Assembly: GCA_009192285.1 (NCBI GenBank)
Contig: CM018605.1
Span: 1,512,530-1,576,529 of the forward strand
Direction of reading: 5' to 3'
From: Morchella semilibera
Lineage: Eukaryota; Ascomycota; Pezizomycetes; Pezizales; Morchellaceae
DNA: 64,000 nucleotides
In this document: positions 22,993-33,729 of the stretch, piece after piece
How positions within the stretch are numbered: the first letter of the stretch is position 1
Layout: every line of letters begins with the position of its first letter
The notes under the pieces: model-generated
Seen by the model: only the letters and a program-made list of their open reading frames with translations
Told to the model about the DNA's origin: nothing
Database searches by the model: none
Position numbers and translations under genes: made by a program

Positions 22993-23476
22993 TCACTTCC
23001 TCCCCTCAACCATGATACCTACAGCACCCTATTAGCCCAACCCCAACCCCCCCGGGGACCAGTAGGTACACTCACAATGATACCCCTCCTGCGTCTTGAT
23101 GGCGGGGTCCGTATAGACCGGCCTCTCACACGTCGACACGGGCAGCGCATACGCCGCGTCCTCAAACGCCCTGATCAAGCTGCCACGGACCTTCCACCCC
23201 AGCGACCCGCCCTGCCGCGCCTTATCCTCGCTCAGCTCGCGCGCCACGGCGTCGAACCGCTCGCCGCTGGCCAGCCGCGAGAGAACGGTCTCCATCTTTG
23301 AGTGCTTCTCGCACAGGATGTGGCGCACGTTGAGCGTGTTTGCCGCTTTGGGCTTGTCGGTGGTGGTGGAGGTGTCGGTCTTTTTCTTGCTGTTGCTGTT
23401 GCTGTTGCCGGTGTCCTTTTTGGTGTCCTTTTTTGGTGTCCTTGCTGCTGCTGGCTTTGGGCGTGGATTTTCCCAT
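22993..23476 (-). CDS. parvulin-type peptidyl-prolyl cis-trans isomerase (PIN4/Par14-like)
   Basis: Catalyses cis-trans isomerisation of X-Pro bonds. It belongs to the PIN4/Par14 group, which lacks the WW domain of Ess1/Pin1. Two exons: 23476-23076 and 23018-22993, with donor GTGAGT and acceptor TGTAG. The N-terminus is a Lys/Ser/Asn-rich low-complexity tail (MGKSTPKASSSKD), as in family members. The parvulin domain follows: NVRHILCEKHSKMETVLSRL, RFDAVARELSEDKARQGGSL, GWKVRGSLIRAFEDAAYAL, and it ends YHCIMVEGRK after the intron. The exon sum is one base too long. In the tail, the coding strand has AAGGACACC units separated by A6 (23429-23434) and A5 (23417-23421). Making the A6 an A5 turns the unit into a perfect repeat and joins the start codon to the domain. 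Corrected length is about 141 residues. Confidence 0.9.
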
Positions 23477-25462
23477 GGCTGGTGTGGAGGTGGGGAGTTG
23501 GTATCGAATAGGTATAGATGCGGAGCTATGGCTTACCTGCACGGGTAAGCACCCGCACCTCTGTTGTCGTGTCGTTGAGGTCAACAACCCTAACCCTGGT
23601 GCTGGCGGGTGGGCAGGGTAACCGTTGGACACTATGCTTCCGTCCAATTTATGCTGTAATAGAGACTTTAATTGCGGTCGATGAAGCGCAAAGAGGCAAC
23701 CCCCTTTGAGAATTGGCCCACAAGGCGAGATCCTACATACCAACACAGGAGACCCCGCCCCCACACTCCAGCACAACCACCCACAAAATGAGATACTGTA
23801 TACTCATGATCGATCACGGGACTGTTTCCGACTACTATCATGCTCCACAAAGACAACCAACCACGTGCAATGCTGTGTAAGCTACATGTACTTACACACC
23901 CTCCGCACCATGTCTGCCCCAGGGTACTCAAAATCAAAAGAAGGCCCGTCAGACACACGCACACAAAACTCTTGCCAGTGGGCACATATGATGCTGCTAT
24001 GGCTACCGGAATGCATTGTCGGCTCACAATCCCACAGGTAGGCTAAGACACGTGTCACTGAAAAACGTCTACATGTATGGGAAATACTACTCCACCCTGC
24101 CAAATTGAAGTGAACGGTTACATGAACCAACAAACCTAACTAATCCCGTGTGAGGGCCGGGGGGTTGGTTAATAATAGTATGGCGTTCAATCTAGATCTT
24201 CGCGTGCAAGTAGCATATACCCTATGTGGTGGTGCCCATATTGGCCACTCCACACCTCTGCGAACTCCCCATACCGGCCATTCAACAATGACCGAACCGA
24301 ACAAAACACAACACGCACGCCCGCGACACCAAGTGAACCCTCATTACCTTCAAATACAAGGCCAAGCTTAACCCGCAAACACAAACAATAAACAGCCAGG
24401 GATAAAAAAGCAGAGCGACAAAAGGTTTTTTCAACCCCCACCTGCACGGGGATTGAACGTGTGACCACCCCGTATAAGGTGGCAACAACGCCCCCCAGAG
24501 CGGTGTAACGGGTGGTGAACTGCTGAAGCCGAGCTATTTACTGCTCGGCCACGCACCCCGCTGAAAGAACCTGTCCCGGCGGATTTCTTCAACCAATGTA
24601 GATATACATAACCTGCAGACGGAACAAGTATCGCGCCCTATGTAGCCCTGCCTTGTAATTAAATCATACCTTAACCCGACTGGTGTAAAAATAGACAATT
24701 GGCGCCATGTCCCTTAAGGCCTAGTACCCCCCGTCTAAATCCTCCGGAAGGAAAATGAACACGCTGGTTGCCAGGACTGCGGCTATTTACTATGTACTCC
24801 TCGATAAAGGAGATATATCATAAGAAGGCTGCCAGGTTCAAAAAGGGAAATAAAGGATGTTGCTGTAGAAAGGGTAGTGTTCCTGTGGATTTAGAGAAGC
24901 GCACTACTGTGTCTTTTATCTAGTAAAACAGCTATGACAGCACCACCGTATATAGCGGCCAAGAGTCTATTCTTCTTATATGGATTTAGAGTGTTACTAA
25001 CTCTCTCATAACTGCAGCTTAGTTCGATACGGCGACTCTATAGCTCATCGTGGCCAGTTTACATTTAGCGAGGCGACATTTAGCGTCGGTTGCCATCCCA
25101 CTAGGGAAAAGCCAATGATCGAACTGCAGCTTTATACGCATCACAACCCATCACTCGCGCACAGTAATGATCGGAAAGGATTTTGTCTATAAAAGTGGCA
25201 TCACCGCTCGATTACCCCCGCGACAAAATGAAAAACAGAAGGAAAACCGAAAGCAGAACAAAAAATGCCATGAAAAACACCCCAAGATGATGAACGATAA
25301 AAAAAAAAAACACAAACGTCATATAATAAAAAAAAAACCCCTTCCAGGTACACACTCCCACTCACTCATCCTTTACTCTGCTTTTCGACATCCTCATATC
25401 TCAATACATATAAAAAAAGAAGAAATCGCCTATCCTAGAAACATACGAAAGACTGATCGCGC
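23477..25462. other. spacer with tRNA-like element
   Basis: No protein gene recognised. TACATGTA palindromes lie at 23883 and 24070. A tRNA-like element is at 24.40-24.56 kb. A minus-orientation CGAGTGA-N6-RTGA copy is at 25141-25158. A-rich low-complexity sequence lies at 25210-25340. Confidence 0.5.
24404..24556 (-). ncRNA. tRNA-like element (Leu/Ser-type A box, B box, T-run)
   Basis: Read on the minus strand, a GTGGCCGAGCAGT at 24552-24540 matches the A box and D-arm of type-II (Leu/Ser) tRNAs, and CGTTCAATCCCC at 24459-24448 matches the B box. A T6 run follows (the A6 at 24404-24409 on plus). The D-arm-like stem GCCGAGC/GCTCGGC is longer than in a real tRNA. The 5' GGGGTGC has no complementary 3' GCACCCC, so no acceptor stem forms. 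A decayed tRNA gene or tRNA-derived SINE fits better than a working tRNA. Confidence 0.38.
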
Positions 25463-27264
25463 TTAAGCGGTGAAGTGAACAGCCCTCTTCTTCATGCTAT
25501 ATCATTCAATCCAATTAGTGACTATAATACTATTAAGAACTGTATGGATCTAAAGGCTTACCTGTGCAAGATGACTTCCTCATCATCACCACCCTCACCG
25601 GCTAGCTCATCATCGGCCTCGGCAGCTGCCTCGTCATCTGCCTCACCACCAGCGCTCTCGTCATCACTTCCGGCAGCTTCGTTGTCGGAACCATCAGCAG
25701 CTGCCTCGTCGGCAGGAGCAGTGGGTGCGGCCGCCTCCTTGTCATCAATCTCACCCTGCTCATCGGCGATGCTCTCGGCTTCCTCGTTGTCCTCGAAGAA
25801 TTCGTCATCACCGCCTTCGGCACTCTCGTCATCACCGCCTTCGGCACTCTCGTCATCACCGCCCTCGGCACTCTCGTCATCACACCAGTGCTCTCGTCAT
25901 CACCACCAGTGCTCTCGTCATCACCACCAGTGCTCTCGTCATCACCACCAGTGCTCTCGTCATCACCACCGGTGCTCTCATCATCACTACCCTCGGGAGC
26001 AGCCTCCTCATCAGTGCCATCGGGAGCAGACTCCTCGTCAGTTGGAATGGCTTCATCACCGTCGGCAGGTGCATCAATGACCTGAGCAACTGACTCGTCG
26101 GCAGGGGCATCGACAAACTCATCAGCGGGGGCGTCAACGGATTCATCGGCGGGGGCATCGACGAACTCATCAGCCGGAGCGTCAACGGACTCATCGGCGG
26201 GAGCATCGACAAACTCGTCGGCAGGAGCTTCAACGGACTCATCGGCGGGAGCATCGACAAACTCGTCGGCAGGAGCATCAACAGACTCGTCGGCAGGAGC
26301 GTCGACAAATTCATCGGCAGGAGCGTCCACAGACTCGTCGGCAGGAGCATCGACAAATTCGTCGGCAGGGGCATCAACGGACTCGTCGGCGGGGGCATCA
26401 ACTGATTCGTCGGCAGGAGCCTCGACAGATTCATCGGCCGGGGCATCAATTGATTCGTCGGCAGGAGCCTCTACAGACTCATCGGCAGGGGCATCGACGA
26501 ACTCGTCAGCTGGAGCGTCAACGGACTCATCGGCGGGGGCATCAACTGATTCATCGGCGGGGGCATCAACCGATTCATCGGCGGGGGCATCGACGAACTC
26601 GTCAGCCGGAGCTTCAACGGACTCATCGGCGGGAGCATCAACGGACTCGTCGGCAGGAGCTTCACCAACATACTCATCAGCGGGAGCATCAACGGACTCA
26701 TCGGCCGGCGCATCAACAGACTCGTCAGCGGGAGCCTCGACCGACTCATCAGCGGGAGCCTCGACCGACTCGTCCGCGGGAGCATCAACCGATTCATCGG
26801 CGGGAGCCTCGACAGACTCATCAGCGGGAGCCTCGCCAACAAACTCATCCGCCGGTGCCTCTCCAACAAACTCGTCGGCGGGAGCATCTACAGACTCGTC
26901 GGCAGGAGCTTCAACAGACTCGTCAGCTGGTGCTTCCCCGACATATTCATCAGCGGGCGCCTCGCCAGCATATTCGTCCGCAGGGGCGTCTACAGACTCG
27001 TCCGCAGGGGCGTCGACGGATTCATCGGCGGGGGCTTCGACTGATTCGTCGGCTGGCGCATCGGAAGTGCCGACAAATTCGTCGGCGGGTGCGTCTAGAA
27101 CGGACTCGTCGCCAGGCGCGGCGTAACTAACACTTGATCCGCTCGAAGCAGTATAAAGCTCTAATAGCCAAATTGTTTGATCGGGCCCCTAGGCGCGCAG
27201 GGAGCGCATTGGTTGAAGAGGCCGCGAGCAAGAGGAAAACACCTGAAACAAGGTATTGACGCAT
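25463..27264 (-). CDS. secreted acidic protein built from an octapeptide repeat
   Basis: The start ATG at 27264 gives a textbook signal peptide (MRQYLVSGVFLLLAASSTNA, cleavage after TNA). A short region then leads into about 43 tandem copies of an eight-residue unit, D/E-A-P-A-D-E-S/F/Y-V, from 24-bp repeats at about 27110-26085. Next comes a GGDDEST/GGDDESAE repeat block and a very acidic tail (for example EAAAPTAPADEAAADGSDNE). The last exon (25496-25463) encodes MKKRAVHFTA after a TAATTGG branch region and an ATATAG acceptor. The codon positions of the repeat stay in one frame throughout. Two one-base shifts are needed: at the C4 run 27186-27189 (one too many) between signal peptide and repeats, and at about 25884 (CACACC where neighbouring units have CACCACC). 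They cancel in length, giving about 578 residues. I know no named family; a cell-wall or extracellular-matrix role is inference. Alternating S/F variants suggest duplication of a 48-bp pair. Confidence 0.68.
25888..25985 (-). repeat. coding tandem repeat encoding GGDDEST units
   Basis: Five near-identical 21-bp units in the acidic protein gene, followed downstream by related 24-bp units encoding GGDDESAE. One unit junction (25881-25886) is a base shorter than the others. Confidence 0.75.
26085..27110 (-). repeat. 24-bp coding tandem repeat (octapeptide DAPADE[S/F/Y]V)
   Basis: Roughly 43 units of 24 bp within the secreted acidic protein gene. The coding-strand core is GAY-GCN-CCN-GCN-GAY-GAR followed by a Ser/Phe/Tyr codon and a Val codon. 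Divergence is almost entirely at synonymous third positions, plus the S/F/Y swap. Adjacent units tend to alternate S and F. Confidence 0.9.
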
Positions 27265-28676
27265 TGTGAATACTTTTCAAACGAATGTGATATATATAAA
27301 AAAGGAATGTAAAAACAAAAAAAAACGGAAAGGACTGTAGGTAACCGGATAGGTAGAAGAAAAGGTATATTCAAAGGAGCGTAAGAAAGTAATAAGAACA
27401 CCAGGCTCTTGTATAAAGAAGAATGAAAAAGGAATGTAAGGCTTTTCGTAAAGAGAAGCCGGAACGAGTGACTGATCTGTGAGAGTGATGAGGAAGGAAA
27501 GAAACATGTTGGGCACGAATCCACAAGCTCTTATATCCATCCTTCGTGACCAGCGGTCGGTGAGGCAATCCGATATAGTAATATCCGGTCGAAGTTGGAC
27601 TTCTGTGATGACTTTGGTTCTTGTCTTGGTATGAGGCCCTAAGTTACCGTACGGTGTGCAAAGCAGCTACATAGTTTCCTGTGGCTTGGTAATTACTAAA
27701 CTCATGCACGGCATGTATCGGATACCTAGCGCCAAGCTGATGAGTAAGGAGGGACAGCACTATTGTGACCGACCGACCGACCGACCGATAGTTGATACCT
27801 TCTGAGAGATAATTTCGTTAACATGCTATGCTACTCGATGGCACAACGGTATTCGGGGGTACGGGCGTGGTTGAGTTGGTAGTAATAAAGTACCCAGCCC
27901 TGTCCCGGTGAGGTTCGACTTATTAGCCCCCACACTAGAGTTCCACGAATAGTACTTTGTTTAGCGAGGAAAACAAGTATTCTGCCGGAGAATGTGAAAA
28001 ACACCAAATTAGTTGATAATTAAGAGCTTGTTTCTGCGCAGGTAATTAATTTGACTGACAAAGAAGGGGGCTGTTATGAGGTTGTGTTACTATAAATAGA
28101 GTGGCTTTGAATCGCCAACTTCCAGAGTGCGGTAATAAACCCAACCACCATGCAGTGCCCTGCTGCACACCACATCAACCGAAGTGATATAGCTTTGTGT
28201 CTATCTGGGCCGAAACCGGTAATCAGTGATTTGTAAATTGCCTTTTCAATATCATGGCAAAGGCGCGTATCATGAGCAAATCCCATCCTTAGAACTCGTT
28301 CGACTACTCTATACACCTCAGTAACTAATCTTGTGTAGCGAGGAAACAACATTAAAGAATCTTACCGCAGGTTTCATGTGCCTACTGCAGCGGCCAGTTC
28401 CCTAAAACATATCTCACTCTTCCCCACATGGCTTGCCCCCATCCTACCGGAGGCTCGCAGCTCCACTGCCCTCTAGAGGTTATTTACTGGATGCGATGTT
28501 TATTTGTCGAAGGTGTCTGTTAAGCAAGGGTTTAAAAATGATCACTTGTCTCCTTTTGCAGATTTCTATCCCTAATTCCTTTTTGTTCTGCACTAGAGTC
28601 GTTAAAGATTTTACCCCCATTCCGACAGTTGGACTCCGGATCGTCTCCCAAAACTTCCTACAATAATAGAAGCACC
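27265..28676. other. spacer upstream of the acidic-protein gene
   Basis: Contains the promoter of the acidic repeat gene and a (CGAC)n microsatellite at about 27768-27787. A 92-codon minus-strand frame at 28352-28074 has no domain or splice support. A near-match to the bipartite motif with a 7-bp spacer lies at 27464. Confidence 0.4.
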
Positions 28677-28868
28677 ATGTTCTTTCGAGCCTTTACTATT
28701 CTTCAAATTGTTTTTATCTCATTCGCCCTGGCCGCTCCTTACCAGCGTGAAAATCCTGAACCGGGGCGGGAAGTTATATCAGTAGCGGAATCTAGCAAAC
28801 AGGTATTGGATTCATTATCTGACTGGTTTGTACATCGCCTCTTCGATTATATCGGTCCCTGGTACTAA
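28677..28868 (+). CDS. candidate small secreted peptide (63 residues)
   Basis: A single-exon frame from the ATG at 28677 gives 63 residues. The first 20 (MFFRAFTILQIVFISFALAA) look like a signal peptide with an Ala-X-Ala cleavage site. The mature part is about 43 residues, begins PYQRENPEPGRE and ends in an aromatic-rich segment (DWFVHRLFDYIGPWY). It has no cysteines, so it is not a typical disulphide-rich effector. The frame is open upstream to a GTG at 28629, but the signal peptide makes the 28677 start more likely. It sits in a gene-poor stretch. No family is recognised, and chance is not excluded for a frame this short. Confidence 0.4.
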   Translation: MFFRAFTILQIVFISFALAAPYQRENPEPGREVISVAESSKQVLDSLSDWFVHRLFDYIGPWY

Positions 28869-31800
28869 CTGGAATAGGCACCCAGATAATATCCAGAATC
28901 ATGGGGCAGCCCCAAAGGGTTCGAGAGGGCTTGTCTAGAGTTTAAGGGTAGGACCTTAATGCACAAAAAGGCTGGGCGGGATTGCCAACCGAGAAACAAG
29001 CTTTAAGGCTTCTAGAAGAGTCCCGGTTCCGGGATACAGGGACATATGGCGCCCAAAACCTTACACTAGCAAACTCGGGCTAGTACTTATTCCTGCCTTT
29101 AACGATATGTATCCAAAGTTTGATGAGTTACCGGCATGTACTCATGATACATTGAACCGGCGAACTTAATGGTCAATGCCCTAATCACCCACGCATTTTA
29201 TCTTTCCCTCCTTGCGCATTTGATAGAATTTCATAAATGAGTATAAGTATTTGCATTTAGAAGCTTGGTTTGAGACCCAAAAACAATTTTGTCGACTTGT
29301 GCAGATTCGAGGGTTGTACGACCTGAAGTATCGCTATTGTCGCAGGTCAGCAGCCCTAGCGTACATTCATGTATGTTCTGGAAACAATAGGGTGTTTTTC
29401 TGTTGTACAAGGGGTGAAATCTTACCTTACCGGTGATCTATCGGTAGATGCACCTATTTTTAGAACAGACTACCGGTCGATCCGCGGGTGGGGTCGGAAA
29501 CCTGTCAAATTTATTGCAGGGGTCCGTGTAAGGATGTAACGGGATACTGTGAATACAGAAGCGTAGAGCCCAAGTTGGAGTATATTGTCCAAACAAGGGT
29601 GACCCTAAGATTTTCTGGTAGTGGGGCACGGAGGGTTGGTTTTAAGGTTCGTTTAGGCATCCTGAGGTCAGGTCCTATGCAAGTTCAAGAACCATATAGA
29701 CCTCTAGAACAACCCAAGAAGCCAAAGTACCTTCGCAGACATAGCTGCTCGTGGCTGATGAAAACATCACCGCCTCCAGCCAAGGGGAAACCCTCAGCCC
29801 CCACCCGGATAGTAACATTGCTGAATAACCGGGATACTAGTAAACGATGATAGACCGGGTCGTTCAGTTTGGTGATTTATCGCTGACGAAAGAAGATCCC
29901 TTCCTCTTATAGCCATATGCGGCTACCGATAACCCTTAACTTAAGTGGGTGTTGATAGTGAGAGCGTTTTAGTCCTCCCATTTTTCCAGACTCGCAGCGC
30001 CGAGATATGCGCCGAGTCCTGTAAGAGTGCCTAAATCGGAAACGATCTGTAGTGATTAAGGCTCCCTATTGGTCTACTTTACACTCTTACAGGGCTCGGC
30101 GCTGCGAGTCTGAATTATGGACGAAATATGGCCGAAATATGGGGGACTAAAACGCTCTAATAATGACCCAAAAATCACCAGCGAGGGTAGACGGGTGATA
30201 AACTTGCTATATGTGCGGCTGTTGTTAAATTGAACTTGTATCTGTGAAGGGCATCACTATAGACGTCGGGCCTTGGTAGGCTAATGGGCGGTGGCACTTG
30301 GCAGAGTTGTCAGCTTGAGAGTCGATAAATGAATGAAGATAAGAAAGTTGAGGTTATCCGTGGAGGTTATCTTATCACAAAAAGTGAATCACATTTCCAA
30401 AGGTGGTTACGTCACGAGACATGATTGCAAGCACGTCAATCACCATATATCACTCGCATTATTACAGCGGCTCAGCGCGTTGTAAAAAATCACCTGTTGG
30501 ATGACATGCAGGTCAATATAAGAGGTTGCTAGGCCCAAGATTGACCACGTACATACTCGTTTGTTTTCCACTTTGGTACCAGGATAAGGTTTTCTTAGTT
30601 CATTATACTTTAGTCTATCAATCGATACGCGTTGGTAGAAAATGCGGGGAAGGCCGTATAACAGCAGCCTAAGCACGATACTATTTCCTATGACCACCCA
30701 CTCACCACAACATGTTATCGATTCCATCGTGTGTTTCCTCTTCACATATGAACAACCCCTCCCCATCCCGTCCTTTCTTGAAACTCCAACTGATCTTGAG
30801 GTCATCACTAGGGGTGTCGCCCTCTCTTCGTGTGAATCAACTACCTGAAACTGATTAACAGTAGTTCTATGAGCGGTACGTGTAGGACTAAAGGTCGGGG
30901 GTGCTTTTTAAGCCCCTTCTACCTGAGAACCTCTTGATTTCTCATAAGCTTAAACTACCTCGTGCTCATGATATATATTGAGATCAACTACAGACAACGC
31001 AACGCACCAACTGAACTTTGATGGCCTACCAACACCAGCACCAGACTACCCCTCCCCTACCTCCTCGGATGGATGAAAGCCACAATGTCATCTGGTGAAC
31101 ATATACTACATCGGATTCCGCCGATACAAAGAATACAGCCCTTTGCGGCCACAAGAAACCAACACTTGGCTCTTGAGACAATGCCCCCTCGAGATCATCT
31201 TTAAAACGCCAAGTTACACGAGATAGTTTGAGGTGAAGCCTCTCGGAAATCTCCATGTTTCTAATCCTCAGGGCCGAGGCATCTTCATCTTGGTGTCATC
31301 ATAATACCTAACAGCCCAATAAACCACACGCAGTTACAAACTGGGCTGTGGGAAGCGAATTTGCCTTACATCATAAAACTCCAAGAGTCTCTTGGTTTTG
31401 CCATTGAAAAGCCCTCCTTCCTAATCCGCGGGTCCCTGATCCGCAAGAGCGGTAGTGGCAAAGGGGGGACACGGTGGAACCGCCCAAACAAGGTTCTTCT
31501 GGGCGATTTCCATTGAACCACAGACCTTTTCTTTTTTCTTTCTTCTCTTCCTTGAACATGGTGGCTTTCGCCACAAAAAAACTTTCCAACACTTCGCCGA
31601 TTCTTATTTCAACGGCTCCGGGTGACATCTATGGTGCCCATCGGCCGACGCAGTAGTTACCGCAGTCCAGGGGGTGCAAAATCAGTCAAAGATCCGCAAT
31701 GCAAGAGAGCAAGCCGTGTTCGATTGAGAATCATACTACATAAATGCAAATTTGATTAAAGGAAGCTGCATACCGGACCACACAACAATCTCATCTATTT

Positions 31801-33729
31801 TTGTCACTAGGAGATGCCAATTTGACAAATATAGACAATCAACCGCCGATCCTTTTAGAATCAGCTATAATGGTTTGTATATGAACGCCTCTAAAATTAC
31901 TAGATTTGGAACTATACTTTCGCAATCGAGTGAGAGTTCATGATTCAATTTCAGAGGATCAAGACGCATCCTCACCAAAGCGACCAACAAATATCACGCC
32001 ATCTGTATCGAACCACCGGTCGGTAGTTGCACCGCGAATGTCACCAACAGGAAGAGAGAAAAAGACGCAAACCCCTCCCTTAAAATGCCAGGACTAGAAC
32101 ACAAGCCGTTACCCCACAAAAACATGCAAGCCAACGCGCAGGAGAGAAAAAAAAAAAAGCGGGCTACAACAACGAAATATCTCAAACGGTGTTCGTCGTC
32201 CTCAAGCTGTTCAACACCATACTCGCCGGTATCCACCTAGAATGGGCATCCGGCCAGACCGCAAAATAAAAAATTGATTGCCAATCAATTAGCAACCGCC
32301 AATCAACGAGCGAGCAGAACCGATACCAAAAGCGACCAACCTTAGCGAAATAGGCGTTGAAAACGTTCTTCCCATAATCTAGAGTAGAGTACTAATCTAG
32401 TAGACAGGTACCAGTTCTCTTACTCTCGAGCTAGAATTTCCTCATCCCTACAAGGTTTCCCGTCATTTGGGCTGCCGCAGCTTATCCCGCCTGCATCAAT
32501 CTGCACGCGTAGTCAACGGGTATCTGGTGTCTAATGTTTCTTTTTTTCTTTAATCTCTCCAGATGTACGGCTCAACATGCCATCCTTGAAGGCAGAGTTA
32601 TTACAGCGACGCTGTATGTACATGTATGTATGTCCCACGGCAATCAGCACTAATCCACTTTGGCCAAAGCCCCGCCCACCGAACCAGCGTTTTCCCTCTC
32701 TCCCCTTCGTTGCCTACATACGCGACCCTCGGTTGAATGCCGTCTAGGCTTATGTATGTGGTTGTGGTGGGTGTGGAGCTCCTCACCGCATCATAGCACC
32801 AGAGGAGCAAGACACAGATTTTTTCACCTTTTTTTTTTTTTTTTGCAAGGGGGTTGGAGAGTGTGTGTAGTGAGTGAGGCATGGCCCCATGCGTCGGAGA
32901 AATTTCTTCACCCTGGATGGATCTATACTTGTTTCGCCTGTTTCCGATCTGCCCGCCGGCAATTGATCATGATCTTCACCTCGTATGAGAGCGATGATGA
33001 TTGATGGTCTAGTTGATACATCATCATCATGGTGGGTGTATATAGGATCGAGGAACCTAGGCTCAACATCAGGGAAGGGGTGGGTGGAAACTGCAGAAAA
33101 CATTGGCGGGGAGCTCCGATAAATGACCCCATGTGGTCTATGCGCTCGTATTTTGATTTATGCAAGGAAGTTGAACTTGGAGGGCCAAAAATTTGGCTTC
33201 CTGTCCGGTTTACTCACGACCCAAATGCAATGTTTAAAATACCTTGTTTTTAGTGTAACTAATTATCCATCCCTTATGGCAAGAAAGAAAAAAAAGGGTA
33301 CTATTTCTTGTGCTACAGCCTGCAATAGTTTCATGTGGTCAAAATTCATGTACCCTTCTCCTTTGAGAGCAGCAGCCCTTTCTCTCCTTGCCAAAGTCGT
33401 CTGTTCCTGCGTATTGTAATAATAGCAACCATTTCCTGAGACAAATATCTCATCAGGCTCAGAACGCCGGGGCGGCAATTCAAGCCATTCTATGTTCTCT
33501 TACATGCGTTTGAGCCTTCTCAAAAGCAAAGGAAATGAATGGAAAAGGAAAAGGAAAAGGAAAAGGAAAAGAAATAAAAGATTAGTTCAATGCATTCTCC
33601 ACCTCCTCCGGCGTCCTTCGACGCTGCCGGAAACAAGCCAGCCAAGAAAACGGCCCTGACGATCCTCCGCAAATTACCTCCGACAACACGGCGACGACGA
33701 AAGACCGACCGACCGAGTGATACCCACGG
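28869..33729. other. gene-free spacer with an inverted-repeat element
   Basis: About 4.9 kb without a recognisable gene. It holds the inverted-repeat element at 29961-30157, a minus-orientation CGAGTGA-N6-RTGA copy at 30440-30456, TACATGTA at 32619, a poly-T run at about 32827-32844, an AAAAGG microsatellite at 33540-33575 and a half motif (CCGAGTGATACCC) at 33713. A 122-codon minus-strand frame at 30808-30440 has no domain. Confidence 0.45.
29961..30157. mobile_element. MITE-like element with ~75-bp imperfect terminal inverted repeats
   Basis: The left end AGAGCGTTTTAGTCC (29961-29975) is exactly inverted at the right end (GGACTAAAACGCTCT, 30143-30157). Further in, GACTCGCAGCGCCGAG and CCTGTAAGAGTG are also inverted, so the arms extend about 75 bp around a unique centre of about 50 bp. 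The left arm carries a small internal duplication of GCGCCGAG. I find no coding sequence and no clear target-site duplication. This fits a non-autonomous DNA transposon; the superfamily cannot be assigned. Confidence 0.65.

Noticed and set aside
26450-27130. Long Arg/His/Gln-rich frame on plus opposite the acidic repeat
   Set aside because: It is the antisense of the 24-bp repeat. The minus frame has a signal peptide, splice signals and synonymous-site divergence.
28074-28352. 92-codon minus-strand frame
   Set aside because: No domain, no signal peptide and no splice or start context; a chance frame is as likely.
30440-30808. 122-codon minus-strand frame
   Set aside because: No recognisable domain, and it ends inside a copy of the bipartite motif.
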